A stretch of 64,000 nucleotides of DNA, taken from contig WKFI01000012.1 of the NCBI GenBank assembly GCA_014872875.1, positions 496,001-560,000 of the forward strand, given 5' to 3'. A program made the position numbers and the translations under genes. The DNA comes from Paracoccaceae bacterium. GTDB lineage: Bacteria > Pseudomonadota > Alphaproteobacteria > Rhodobacterales > Rhodobacteraceae. The notes under the pieces are model-generated. The model was not told the DNA's origin and made no database searches. It saw only the letters and a list, made by a program, of their open reading frames with translations. Positions 1-8,376 of the stretch are shown here, piece by piece; within the stretch, counting starts at the first letter, position 1; each line of letters opens with the position of its first letter.

Positions 1-305
1 CAGAGGCTGGCGGCAACAAGCGCTACGCCAACTCCATCAGCCATCGCGAACAAAGCCAGAGCAGCGGCGATGGACAGGCAAGCACCGGACAGTGTCTGCA
101 CCCGTCCAAGGCGATCCGACAGATGGCCGGACAGGTAAACGGCAATCAGGGTCGCCAGAGTAGCAATCAACAGCATGGCGCCCACCGTTTTTTCGTCGGC
201 GCCAAAACCAGCAAAGAGCCGAGGCAGCAGGAAGGTCAAGCCATATGCGCCCGCCTGCAGAAACGTGGCAAGCAACAGGAAACTGAACAAGGTTCGGCGT
301 GTCAT
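1..305 (-). CDS. MFS transporter, N-terminal part (runs off the window start)
   Basis: The minus strand opens with ATG at 303-305 and stays open to the window edge, about 101 codons. The product is hydrophobic, with a first membrane helix (FSFLLLATFLQAGAYGLTF) and a later loop GHLSDRLGRVQ that matches the cytoplasmic loop 2-3 signature of the major facilitator superfamily (GxxxDRxGRR). It is divergent from the MocR-type regulator at 414, so it may be that regulator's target exporter; this is inferred from position. The substrate cannot be read from this fragment. Confidence 0.8.
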   Translation of the reverse strand, partial: MTRRTLFSFLLLATFLQAGAYGLTFLLPRLFAGFGADEKTVGAMLLIATLATLIAVYLSGHLSDRLGRVQTLSGACLSIAAALALFAMADGVGVALVAASL

Positions 306-413
306 CGGGTCCTCCGGACTGCGCTAAAGCAGCGTGGTTTTCGTCGGCACCCTGATTGCCACGCTATTGGTTTGTGATTAATGTCCAAAAATGACAATTT
401 TTAGCAGGCCAAA

Positions 414-1832
414 ATGAAACAAACACCCTGGCTTGCCTTTTCTTTTGACCGCCATTCGGATCAGCCGATCTTTGAACAGATCTGCGAGGCGATCCGAGCC
501 CGTACGATTTCCGGTGAACTGGCCGAGGGCACCAAACTGCCCCCGACCCGGGTCTTCGCAACCGAGCTGGGGGTGTCGCGCTCGACGGTTGTGACGGCCT
601 ATGAACAGCTGGTGGCCGAAGGGTACCTGCATGGCGTTCGCGGGTCGGGCTATACGGTCTGCGCTGTGGGAGAGCTGACACATAGCGCCGCCCCGCCGGT
701 GCCGGATCAGAACGAGGTCCAAACCGAGGAACGTCCCCGTCCGCTGCCCTTCGAAGCCAGCCAACCGGATATGCGGCTGTTTCCGCATCGGCAATGGGCC
801 AAGACCGTGTCGCGCATCTGCCGGGCGAACCCGGAATCCATGTTGCTGGGTGGTGAGGCCTTTGGGAATTTCGAGTTGCGGCGGGCAATTGCGGCCCATG
901 TCTCGGAATGGCGGGGGATCACGGCCACGCCCCAACAGATCCTCGTAACTGCAGGGGCAACGGATGCGTTGGAAGTGTGTCTGCGCACCCTCACCCGGGC
1001 CGGAGATCAGGTGGCGCTGGAAGATCCGGGATACCGACCGATGTCGCATTTTGCCCAAGCGCAGGGTTTGGAACAGGTCCTCTTGGATATCGACGACAGC
1101 GGAGCGTGCCTCCCAGCCGCACAGAGCGCTCCCAAGGCCGCCATTCTGACGCCGTCACATCAGTATCCGCTAGGTGGTGCCATGTCGCCCAGCCGCCGAT
1201 TGGAATTCATCCAATGGGCAGAAACCAACAAGGCCTGGATCATCGAAGATGACTACGACAGCGAATTCCGATATTCGGGACGTCCAATCCCGGCCATGGC
1301 GGGGTTCGATCATCTGAACAGGACGATCTACATCGGCAGTTTTTCCAAGATTTTCTCAAATGCGCTACGACTGGGATATGTGATCCTTCCTGACGCCCTG
1401 AGCGACGGGTTTCGGGCGACGATGCGGCGCTTCGGGCTCAAGGCCAGTTACATGCCGCAACAGGCATTGGCAGAATTCATTCATTCAGGCGAGTTCTACC
1501 GCCACCTGCGGCGGGTACGCCGGATTTATGGGGACCGACGCAAACATCTGCTGGACCGGCTGACCCGGGAGTTCAGCGCGTATGGCAGCTTCACCGATCA
1601 CCAGGCGGGTATGCAGGTGGTTTTTCACCTCAACGCACCGTTTCAGGATGCCAAGATCGTTGCCAAAGCCCGCATGCTGGGCATCACGGTCGATGCGCTT
1701 TCGGACTATACGATCCGCGCCAGCGATGCGAATGGTCTGATCTTGGGGTTCTGCGGGTACACGGTCGAAGAGATGGACGCCGCATTGGATCTTCTGAAAA
1801 ACTCGGTTTTTCAGAAAGTTGACCGGGTCTAG
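414..1832 (+). CDS. MocR/PdxR-type GntR regulator with aminotransferase-like domain
   Basis: The 472-aa protein has an N-terminal GntR winged helix (about residues 10-75, ending in GVSRSTVVTAYEQLVAEGYL) fused to a fold-type I aminotransferase-like domain. That domain carries a PLP-lysine context, SFSKIFSNALRLGY, and an upstream IIEDDYDSEFRY motif. MocR proteins bind PLP or an amino-compound Schiff base and control a nearby gene. The divergent MFS gene at 305 is the likely target. The ATG at 414 has only a weak Shine-Dalgarno (AGCAGG). The effector is unknown; a PdxR role is possible but no pdxST genes are nearby. Confidence 0.88.
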   Translation: MKQTPWLAFSFDRHSDQPIFEQICEAIRARTISGELAEGTKLPPTRVFATELGVSRSTVVTAYEQLVAEGYLHGVRGSGYTVCAVGELTHSAAPPVPDQNEVQTEERPRPLPFEASQPDMRLFPHRQWAKTVSRICRANPESMLLGGEAFGNFELRRAIAAHVSEWRGITATPQQILVTAGATDALEVCLRTLTRAGDQVALEDPGYRPMSHFAQAQGLEQVLLDIDDSGACLPAAQSAPKAAILTPSHQYPLGGAMSPSRRLEFIQWAETNKAWIIEDDYDSEFRYSGRPIPAMAGFDHLNRTIYIGSFSKIFSNALRLGYVILPDALSDGFRATMRRFGLKASYMPQQALAEFIHSGEFYRHLRRVRRIYGDRRKHLLDRLTREFSAYGSFTDHQAGMQVVFHLNAPFQDAKIVAKARMLGITVDALSDYTIRASDANGLILGFCGYTVEEMDAALDLLKNSVFQKVDRV

Positions 1833-1867
1833 CCTGAATTCTTTGTTTTCTCGGCCGCCCTTGCCAC

Positions 1868-1884
1868 ATCCCCCCCAGGGGGAT
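1868..1884. promoter_or_regulatory. Operator dyad ahead of the metal-sensing repressor
   Basis: ATCCCCCCCAGGGGGAT is a perfect 7-bp inverted repeat (ATCCCCC / GGGGGAT) around a 3-nt centre, 11 bp before the repressor ATG. CsoR/RcnR-family repressors bind G/C-tract dyads of this sort, so it probably autoregulates the repressor-exporter pair. Confidence 0.75.
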
Positions 1885-1895
1885 AAAACACAGGC

Positions 1896-2150
1896 ATGTC
1901 TCATTCCGTCCACAGCTCCCACCCGCAAATCATTGCCCGGCTAAAACGTGCCCAGGGGCATTTGGCCAAAGTCATCAAAATGATGGAGGAGCAGGCCTCG
2001 TGCAACGAGGTCGCACAGCAGCTTCACGCCGTTGAAAAAGCGATCACCAATGCCAAACGTGTGCTGATCCACGACCATATCGACCATTGCCTGGATCCAG
2101 AAGGCACAGTCGCGCTGGATGAGCTCAAGTCCATCACGAAATATCTTTGA
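1896..2150 (+). CDS. CsoR/RcnR-family (DUF156) metal-responsive repressor
   Basis: This 84-aa all-helical protein has the family layout: LKRAQGHLAKV in helix 1, then SCNEVAQQLHAVEKAI, then HDHIDHC. Cys36, His61 and Cys65 occupy the positions of the Cu(I)-binding triad of M. tuberculosis CsoR. His3 and His64, which matter in RcnR/DmeR-type Ni/Co sensors, are also present. Residues alone therefore leave the metal open. The following exporter, 3 bp downstream and ending in a His-rich tail, favours nickel or cobalt. Metal binding would release the repressor from the dyad at 1868-1884. Confidence 0.9.
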   Translation: MSHSVHSSHPQIIARLKRAQGHLAKVIKMMEEQASCNEVAQQLHAVEKAITNAKRVLIHDHIDHCLDPEGTVALDELKSITKYL

Positions 2151-2153
2151 GTC

Positions 2154-3455
2154 ATGTTGGAAATTCTATCAAACCGCACTTATCGCCACCTGTTCGCAGC
2201 GCAGCTTGTGGCGCTGACCGGTACAGGTCTGGCAACAGTTGCATTGGGGCTTTTGGCATTTTCGATTGCTGGGGAGTCTGCCGGTCTGGTTCTGGGAACC
2301 GCTCTGACCATCAAGATGATCGCTTATGTGACCGTTGCGCCTGTCGCGGCTGCCATCGCTGAGCATCTGGACCGTCGCCGTATGCTGGTCGTGCTGGATC
2401 TGGTGCGGGCGGCAGCGGCTGTCTGTTTGCCATTCGTCACCGAGATCTGGCAAATCTACGTTCTGATCTTTCTGCTGCAATCGGCTTCGGCCGGATTCAC
2501 ACCGGCCTTTCAAGCCACGATTCCAGACGTACTAACCAAGGAAAAGGACTATACGCGCGCCTTGTCGTTGTCGCGATTGGCGATGGATATGGAGAGCCTT
2601 GTCAGCCCGATCCTTGCCGCAGCGTTGCTGACTTTGGTGAGTTTCAACAGCCTGTTCCTGGGAACATCCTTGGGCTTCGTGGCTTCAGCGTTGCTGGTGG
2701 TGTCGGTCGTGTTGCCCTCACCCAAACCGGCCAAACCACGTGGAATTTACGACCGCACGACCAAAGGGTTGCGGATCTATCTGAAAACCCCACGCCTGCG
2801 GGGCCTGTTGGCATTGAATTGGGTGATTTCTGCAGTCGGGTCGATGGTCATCGTCAACACCGTGGTCATCGTCCGCGGCGACCTGGGGCTTTCGGAAAAC
2901 GCGGTCGCGATGATACTGGCGGCTTTTGGTGGCGGGTCAATGCTGGCTGCACTGGGATTGCCCCGCGTGATCGAAGCCATTTCGGACAGGACAGTTGTAT
3001 TGTTTGGAGCGGGATTGAGTATCCTGGCCCTTTTTGTAACTGCCCTTTTCCCGATTACGGCCACAACGATCTGTGTCGGCTGGTTTTTCACGGGGCTCGG
3101 ATACTCGGCCGTTCTGACCCCCTCGGGACGTCTGCTGGCCAGATCCGCACATCCGGAGGACAGGCCGGCGGTGTTTGCCGCCCAGTTCGCCCTGTCGCAC
3201 GGATGCTGGTTGGTGTTCTATCCGACCGCTGGCGCAATGATGACCTGGTACGGCGCATCCACGTCAATGATCTTCCTGTCAATCGCGGGGCTTGCCGGAC
3301 TGATTACAGCTGGTCGCTTGTGGCCTGCGGACAGCAGATTGCCCGTGGCACATGATCACTCGGACCTTCCGGCGGACCATCCGCATCTGCAGGGCGGTAT
3401 CCCCCACAGCCATCCAATTATCATAGACGATCTGCATCCCCATTACCCGCGTTGA
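2154..3455 (+). CDS. MFS metal exporter with His-rich C-terminus (NreB-like)
   Basis: The 433-aa, about 12-helix MFS protein has the motif APVAAAIAEHLDRRRML in its second cytoplasmic loop. The C-terminal 35 or so residues are rich in His and Asp (AHDHSDLPADHPHLQGG, then HSHP and HPHYPR), a tail typical of NreB/NirA-type nickel or cobalt efflux proteins. It begins 3 bp after the repressor stop, so the two form one transcript. Its role would be export of excess divalent metal across the inner membrane. The exact metal is inferred. Confidence 0.85.
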   Translation: MLEILSNRTYRHLFAAQLVALTGTGLATVALGLLAFSIAGESAGLVLGTALTIKMIAYVTVAPVAAAIAEHLDRRRMLVVLDLVRAAAAVCLPFVTEIWQIYVLIFLLQSASAGFTPAFQATIPDVLTKEKDYTRALSLSRLAMDMESLVSPILAAALLTLVSFNSLFLGTSLGFVASALLVVSVVLPSPKPAKPRGIYDRTTKGLRIYLKTPRLRGLLALNWVISAVGSMVIVNTVVIVRGDLGLSENAVAMILAAFGGGSMLAALGLPRVIEAISDRTVVLFGAGLSILALFVTALFPITATTICVGWFFTGLGYSAVLTPSGRLLARSAHPEDRPAVFAAQFALSHGCWLVFYPTAGAMMTWYGASTSMIFLSIAGLAGLITAGRLWPADSRLPVAHDHSDLPADHPHLQGGIPHSHPIIIDDLHPHYPR

Positions 3456-3464
3456 GCCGGGGGT

Positions 3465-4397
3465 TCAGTCCCGCAGCCCGGAAGTTGCCTTTTGCATGGC
3501 AAGGATCAACGCATCCCGCTTGGCCGAAAGCTCTGCCGGGTTCTGGCCCTGTGCCTCGTCCTGAACCCCGTCGATCAATGTCTGCGCGACTGCACTGTCC
3601 AGATGGATTTGCCCCAGGTCATCCCACCAACCGTTGAACGTGTCGGTGAAGTGATCGCAGAAGGATTTCAGCCCCCCCTCCCCTGCACCCAGATTGAACA
3701 GCATGGTCGGCCCCATTGCCGCCCAGCGCAAACCGGGACCGGCCCAGACCGCCTTGTCCACGTCCTCGACACTGGCCACACCCGACGTCACCAAATGAAT
3801 CGCCTCGCGCCAGAGCGCTGCCTGCAAGCGGTTGGCGACATGGCCGGGCACTTCCTTGTTCACGCGGATCGTCACCTTGCCGACGCTTTCATAGAACTGC
3901 TCGGCCTTCTCGACCACACCCGCGCCGGTGCGGTCATTGCCCATCACCTCGACCAGCGGAATCAGATGTGGCGGGTTGAACGGATGGCCCAGCACGAAAC
4001 GCGCAGGATCCTGCCAGCCGCCCTGCATCTGTCCCAGCGTCAGGCCCGAGGCAGAGCTGGCCACCACCGCATCAATGTCCAGAACCGGTTCGATCCGGGC
4101 AAAGGTGTCGTGCTTGATCGGCAGGCGTTCGGGCACGTTCTCCTGCACGAATCCGGCCCCGGCGACAGCATCCTCGGCCCGGGTATGAAACCTGACCGCA
4201 TCCGGATTACCCGCCTTGGTCAACCCAAGTTCGGTCATCGTCGGCCAGGCCATTTCGACATAATCGCGTACATTGCGTTCGGTATCCGGAGCCGGATCGA
4301 ACACCGCGACCGAGCGGCCAGAGGCCAAGAATAGCGCCGTCCAACTGGCACCGATGACACCACCGCCCAAACAGGCCGTATGAGTAATCTCGCTCAT
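3465..4397 (-). CDS. 3-hydroxyacyl-CoA-dehydrogenase-type enzyme, probable L-carnitine dehydrogenase
   Basis: At 310 aa the length fits single-domain L-carnitine dehydrogenases. The N-terminal Rossmann motif is GGGVIGASW (residues 11-19), and GHPFNPPHLIPLVEV carries the catalytic His of the 3-hydroxyacyl-CoA dehydrogenase family. L-carnitine dehydrogenase oxidises carnitine to 3-dehydrocarnitine with NAD+. The BKACE gene in the same operon supplies the known next step. No thioesterase domain is fused, unlike some carnitine dehydrogenases that hydrolyse betainyl-CoA. It is the last gene of the minus-strand run, 1 bp after the SDR. Another short 3-hydroxy acid could be the true substrate. Confidence 0.78.
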   Translation of the reverse strand: MSEITHTACLGGGVIGASWTALFLASGRSVAVFDPAPDTERNVRDYVEMAWPTMTELGLTKAGNPDAVRFHTRAEDAVAGAGFVQENVPERLPIKHDTFARIEPVLDIDAVVASSASGLTLGQMQGGWQDPARFVLGHPFNPPHLIPLVEVMGNDRTGAGVVEKAEQFYESVGKVTIRVNKEVPGHVANRLQAALWREAIHLVTSGVASVEDVDKAVWAGPGLRWAAMGPTMLFNLGAGEGGLKSFCDHFTDTFNGWWDDLGQIHLDSAVAQTLIDGVQDEAQGQNPAELSAKRDALILAMQKATSGLRD

Positions 4398-4398
4398 C

Positions 4399-5148
4399 TC
4401 AGAACAATCCCGGGTTCAGGGGGGAGGCCGCAGTCATGCCGCCATCCACGGTGAAACATTCGCCACTGACATAGCTGGACTGGTCCGAGGCCAGCCAAGA
4501 TACCATATTGGAAATATCGCGCGGCTCGCCGAACCGACCTACAGGGTGCCGCGCCAACGCATCGGCCATGGCCTTTTCCGGATCCCGCGCCAGAGCAAAC
4601 CCGTCTTCGGCCATTTCTGTCATGATCCAACCTGGTCTGATGGCATTGCAGCGGACTTTCGGGCCATGATCGACAGCAATGGACCGGGTCAACCCATGCA
4701 CAAACGCCTTGGAGGCGTTGTAAAGAGCCATCGACGGGTCCGAGACCATTCCGGAAATCGAGCCGATATTGATGATGTTGCCACCCCGCTGCACCATGTC
4801 GGGCAGCGCCGCGCGGCACATGTTGAAGACCCCGCGGCAATTGATGTTCATCACCAGATCCCAATCCGCATCGTTGCTGTCCAGAACGGACTTTTCGACT
4901 TGGACACCGGCGTTGTTGACCAGCACATCCACAGGACCAAATTCCTCGTTTGCGGCTTTCAACAGAAACTCCGCATCCGAGCTGATGGACACGTCCGCCT
5001 GCACCCACAGGACGGCTTCGTCCAGATCCTCGGGCCGCAACCCGCGTCCGCAGGTTGCCACGTTGAACCCGTCCGCCAGCATACGATCGACGATAGCCCG
5101 CCCGATGCCACGGCTGCCGCCGGTTACGATGATTGTCTGCTTATCCAT
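4399..5148 (-). CDS. SDR-family oxidoreductase
   Basis: This 249-aa classical short-chain dehydrogenase has the cofactor motif TGGSRGIGRAI at the N-terminus, NNAG, the active-site Ser in GSISG, and YNASK. It ends DGGMTA, a common SDR ending. Its start overlaps the end of the aldehyde dehydrogenase gene by 8 bp, so the two are translationally coupled. It probably oxidises or reduces a hydroxyl on an intermediate of the quaternary-amine pathway. The substrate is unknown. Confidence 0.85.
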   Translation of the reverse strand: MDKQTIIVTGGSRGIGRAIVDRMLADGFNVATCGRGLRPEDLDEAVLWVQADVSISSDAEFLLKAANEEFGPVDVLVNNAGVQVEKSVLDSNDADWDLVMNINCRGVFNMCRAALPDMVQRGGNIINIGSISGMVSDPSMALYNASKAFVHGLTRSIAVDHGPKVRCNAIRPGWIMTEMAEDGFALARDPEKAMADALARHPVGRFGEPRDISNMVSWLASDQSSYVSGECFTVDGGMTAASPLNPGLF

Positions 5149-6562
5149 GGGCCACCATCACATGTCTGATTGCGGTATAGGCGTCGAGTGCATAGACGCT
5201 CATGTCACAGCCGGTGCCAGACCCTTTCATCGCGGCCCAGGGCATTTCCGGCGTGGCAACGCCATGGGTGTTGACCCAGGTGAAGCCATAGCGCAGGCGG
5301 CTGGTCACCTGCATGGCGCGACCGACATTGGCGGTCCAGACGGAAGACGCCAAGCCATAAGGCCCGGCATTGGCAACCGTCAGAGCCTCTTCCGCGTCGG
5401 AAAAACGCGAGAGGCTGACAACCGGTCCAAAAACTTCGTCGGTAGCGATCTCGGTGGCGTTGTCCACATTGGCCAGTACGGTCGGCTGATAGAAGAACCC
5501 CGGTCCATCGCCGGTGGCGCCGCCGGTCACGATCTCACAGCTGGCGCGGGCACGATCCACGAACCCTGCGACGCGATCCCGCTGCGCCGCCGACACCAGC
5601 GGCCCCATTTCGGTGCCTTCCGCCTTTTGTGCGCCAATCCGGATGTCCTTGACCTGCGCTTCGACTGCCGCAACCAGGCGATCATAAGCGCCGTCCTGCA
5701 CCAACACACGGCAGGGCTGGGCACAGTCCTGGCCGGCATTGAAAAAGCTGCCATAGCGGATCGTCTCGGCCACGGCATCGATATCGGCATCGTCAAATAC
5801 GATGACCGGGGCCTTGCCACCCAACTCCAGATGCACGTGGCGGATCTGGTTCGACGCGGCGCGCATTGCCGCCATGCCAGTGGCTGGGCTGCCGGTGACA
5901 GAAATCGCCTCCATCTGGGGCGCATTAATCAACTGATCGCCCAAGGTTGGCCCGCGCCCGTGGATCACGTTCAGAACGCCTTTGGGCAGGATGTCGTTCA
6001 ACAGCTCTGCCGCGCGCAAGGTGGACAGAGGGGTTATTTCTGACGGTTTCAGAACCACGGAACAGCCTGCGGCAATGGGCGCAGCGAGTTTCCACGACGC
6101 CATCATAAGGGGGTAATTCCAAGGTGCGATGGCAGCCACCGGGCCGACTGGGTCGCGCCGGATCATGCTGGTGTGACCTTCGACATATTCCCCCGCAGCG
6201 CTGCCCGACAAGGTTCGGGCTGCGCCCGCGAAAAAGCGGAACACGTCAATTGTCAGGGGCATCTCATCATCGCGGGCCGAAGGCCACGGCTTGCCGACGT
6301 CCAGGCTTTCCAACTCGGCCAGCTCATCCTGATGCGCCTCCAGCACATCGGCGATCTGCAACAGAAGTGCTGCACGTTCGGCAGGTGTGGTACTGGCGAA
6401 GTGCTCGAACGCCTCGGCTGAACTGCGGACGGCAGCCTCCAACTGCTCAGAGCTGGCCTCGGCCACCCGGGCAACTGCCTCCCCAGTGGCCGGGTCGATA
6501 ACCGGCAGGACTGCGCCATCGCCGGCGACAAGTTCCCCATTGATCAGCATGTTTGTCTGCAT
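5141..6562 (-). CDS. NAD(P)-dependent aldehyde dehydrogenase (aminoaldehyde/betaine-aldehyde type)
   Basis: This 473-aa ALDH has APWNYPLMM at the substrate channel, GSPATG in the cofactor fold, LELGGKAPVIV with the general-base Glu, and NAGQDC with the catalytic Cys near residue 280. The pattern is closest to gamma-aminobutyraldehyde, 4-trimethylaminobutyraldehyde and betaine aldehyde dehydrogenases. With BKACE and a carnitine-dehydrogenase-like enzyme beside it, a trimethylammonium aldehyde is a reasonable substrate. This is inference. A good Shine-Dalgarno (GGGGGAGAG) precedes the ATG. Confidence 0.87.
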   Translation of the reverse strand: MQTNMLINGELVAGDGAVLPVIDPATGEAVARVAEASSEQLEAAVRSSAEAFEHFASTTPAERAALLLQIADVLEAHQDELAELESLDVGKPWPSARDDEMPLTIDVFRFFAGAARTLSGSAAGEYVEGHTSMIRRDPVGPVAAIAPWNYPLMMASWKLAAPIAAGCSVVLKPSEITPLSTLRAAELLNDILPKGVLNVIHGRGPTLGDQLINAPQMEAISVTGSPATGMAAMRAASNQIRHVHLELGGKAPVIVFDDADIDAVAETIRYGSFFNAGQDCAQPCRVLVQDGAYDRLVAAVEAQVKDIRIGAQKAEGTEMGPLVSAAQRDRVAGFVDRARASCEIVTGGATGDGPGFFYQPTVLANVDNATEIATDEVFGPVVSLSRFSDAEEALTVANAGPYGLASSVWTANVGRAMQVTSRLRYGFTWVNTHGVATPEMPWAAMKGSGTGCDMSVYALDAYTAIRHVMVAHG

Positions 6563-6576
6563 CTCTCTCCCCCGTT

Positions 6577-7506
6577 TCAGAACGCGACCTGGTCGCCGCC
6601 TTTCAAACCCAGACGGGTCCGCGCCTCGGCAGGTGTGGCGATCTGAAGTCCCAAATTTTCGACAATATTGCGGATCTTGCGTACCTGCTGGGCGCTGGAC
6701 ACGGCCTTTTCGCCCGGCCCGATGTACAGGCTGTCTTCAAGCCCGACGCGCACATTGCCGCCCAAAAGCGCACTTTGAGTGGTGAAGGGCATCTGGTGGC
6801 GGCCAGCAGCCAGCACTGACCATTCATAATCGTCGCCAAACAACCGGTCGGCAATCGTGTGCATGTGCATCAGGTTGTCCAGATCGGCGCCCACCCCGCC
6901 CAGAATGCCGAAGACCATCTGGACAAAAAAAGGCGGTTTGACCCAGCCCTGGTCCACGACCCAAGCCAGATTGTAGAGGTGGCCCAGATCGTAACATTCA
7001 AATTCGAAGCGGGTGCCATGGGCCTCCCCCAGCTCTTTCATCGCGAATTCGATATCCGCGAATGTGTTACGGAAAATGAAGTCGCGGGTCATGTCGAGGA
7101 ATTCGGGTTCCCAGTCATGTTTCCAGTTCGAGTATTTCTGCATCATCGGGAAGATGCCGAAATTCATCGACCCCATGTTCATGCTGGCCATTTCCGGACT
7201 GGCCCTCAGGGCAGCGCGCAGGCGTTCTTCGCGTGTCATGCCCAGGCCACCGCCAGTGGAGACGTTCATGACCGCATCCGTCGCCTGTTTGATGCGCGGC
7301 AGAAACTCCATGAACAAATCCGGGGCGGGATCGGGCTTGCCGGTCTGCGGATCACGGGCGTGCAGATGGATGATCGAGGCGCCGGCCTCGGCTGCCTCGA
7401 TACTGGCCGCGGCGATCTGGCTGGGCGTGATCGGCAAATGCTCGGACATGGTGGGCGTATGAATTCCCCCGGTCGGCGCGCAGGTGATGATGACAGGCTT
7501 GGTCAT
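6577..7506 (-). CDS. BKACE (DUF849) beta-keto acid cleavage enzyme, probable dehydrocarnitine cleavage
   Basis: The 309-aa TIM-barrel protein of the 3-keto-5-aminohexanoate cleavage family begins ITCAPTGGIHTPTMS. It carries the zinc ligands in HLHARD (His47, His49) and the conserved STGGGLGMTREER loop. BKACE enzymes condense a beta-keto acid with acetyl-CoA and release acetoacetate plus a new acyl-CoA. One characterised subgroup converts dehydrocarnitine to betainyl-CoA. The carnitine-dehydrogenase-like gene downstream supports that subgroup here. It sits 14 bp upstream of the aldehyde dehydrogenase. Confidence 0.85.
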   Translation of the reverse strand: MTKPVIITCAPTGGIHTPTMSEHLPITPSQIAAASIEAAEAGASIIHLHARDPQTGKPDPAPDLFMEFLPRIKQATDAVMNVSTGGGLGMTREERLRAALRASPEMASMNMGSMNFGIFPMMQKYSNWKHDWEPEFLDMTRDFIFRNTFADIEFAMKELGEAHGTRFEFECYDLGHLYNLAWVVDQGWVKPPFFVQMVFGILGGVGADLDNLMHMHTIADRLFGDDYEWSVLAAGRHQMPFTTQSALLGGNVRVGLEDSLYIGPGEKAVSSAQQVRKIRNIVENLGLQIATPAEARTRLGLKGGDQVAF

Positions 7507-7528
7507 ATGTGTGTCCTTTTGAGCGGGG

Positions 7529-7576
7529 CATTTTCTTCGGCGAAGAAAATGGGTCAGAAAATTCGTGAATTTTCTG
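7529..7576. repeat. Two adjacent perfect hairpins between BKACE and SDR
   Basis: CATTTTCTTC-GGC-GAAGAAAATG (7529-7551) and CAGAAAATTC-GT-GAATTTTCTG (7555-7576) are both perfect 10-bp stems, 3 bp apart, filling most of the 75-bp intergenic gap. There is no T-tract on the minus strand after them, so they look like mRNA-stability or REP-like elements rather than a terminator. A related GAAAA-N10-TTTTC hairpin lies at 9957-9976. Confidence 0.8.
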
Positions 7577-7581
7577 GGTCG

Positions 7582-8376
7582 CTACAGTTTCATCTGTTGC
7601 ACCTGGGCGCTGAGCCCGCCATCGAGAACCCAAAGCTGCCCACTGGCATAGCGCGCTTCGTCCGAGGCCAGCCAATTCACGAGGTTGGCGATGTCGTCCG
7701 GCGTGCCGTAGGTACGCATCGGATGCACGTCGCGCACGGCCTGTTGCAACTGGTCGATTGTCTTGCCGCCCGCGCCCGACCCATCACCTGTGAAGAAGCT
7801 TTGCAGCATGGGCGTGTCCACGTAACCCGGACAGATCGCGTTTACGCGGACGCCTTCGGGGCCGTGATCACAGGCCATCGCGCGGGTCAGTGCATGAACA
7901 GCGCCCTTGGTGGCACAATAGGCTGCCAGACCGGGGTCCGCGATGAACCCGTCATAACTGCCGAAATTGATGATGCTGGCGCTGGTGCCCGATGCGGCAG
8001 CCGCCCGCAGCAGCGGCAGCGCGTATTTCGACGTCAGGAAGGTTCCCGTACAATTGACCGCAAAGCTCTGGTTCCACTCCTCCAGCGTGGTGTCTTCAAT
8101 CGTCTTTTCGATCTCGATGCCCGCAGCGTTGACCAGAATGTCCAGCTTGCCGCAGTGCGCCTGTACATCAGCCATGGCCGCTTGCACGTCCTGTTCGGAC
8201 GCCACATTCATTTTCAGGAAATGGCTGCCATCGGCGTCATGCGCCGTCAGTGAGCCATGTTCGGTCAGGTCCGCGGCAAAGACGGTGGCGCCTTCGCGCA
8301 GGAAGCGGCCGACGATGGCGCGCCCAATCCCGCCGCGACCGCCCGTGACCAGCGCGACCTTGTGTTCCAGCATCAT
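7582..8376 (-). CDS. SDR-family oxidoreductase
   Basis: This 264-aa short-chain dehydrogenase has TGGRGGIGRAI, the NAAG motif in LVNAAGIEI, active-site NFGSYDG and YCATK, and the ending LDGGLSAQ. It is distinct from the SDR at 4399 and not a recent duplicate. Its start overlaps the sulfatase stop by 4 bp (ATGA). The order sulfatase then SDR suggests that it oxidises the alcohol freed by desulfation, but this is inferred. Translation may start at either of the two consecutive ATGs. Confidence 0.85.
   Translation of the reverse strand: MMLEHKVALVTGGRGGIGRAIVGRFLREGATVFAADLTEHGSLTAHDADGSHFLKMNVASEQDVQAAMADVQAHCGKLDILVNAAGIEIEKTIEDTTLEEWNQSFAVNCTGTFLTSKYALPLLRAAAASGTSASIINFGSYDGFIADPGLAAYCATKGAVHALTRAMACDHGPEGVRVNAICPGYVDTPMLQSFFTGDGSGAGGKTIDQLQQAVRDVHPMRTYGTPDDIANLVNWLASDEARYASGQLWVLDGGLSAQVQQMKL

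Noticed and set aside
4769-6043. 424-codon plus-strand frame across the SDR and aldehyde dehydrogenase
   Set aside because: It overlaps two genes with clear motifs on the other strand; composition (many His, Arg, Gln) is that of an antisense shadow.
6859-8253. 464-codon plus-strand frame across BKACE and SDR
   Set aside because: Shadow of two conserved minus-strand genes; no recognised domain or ribosome-binding site.
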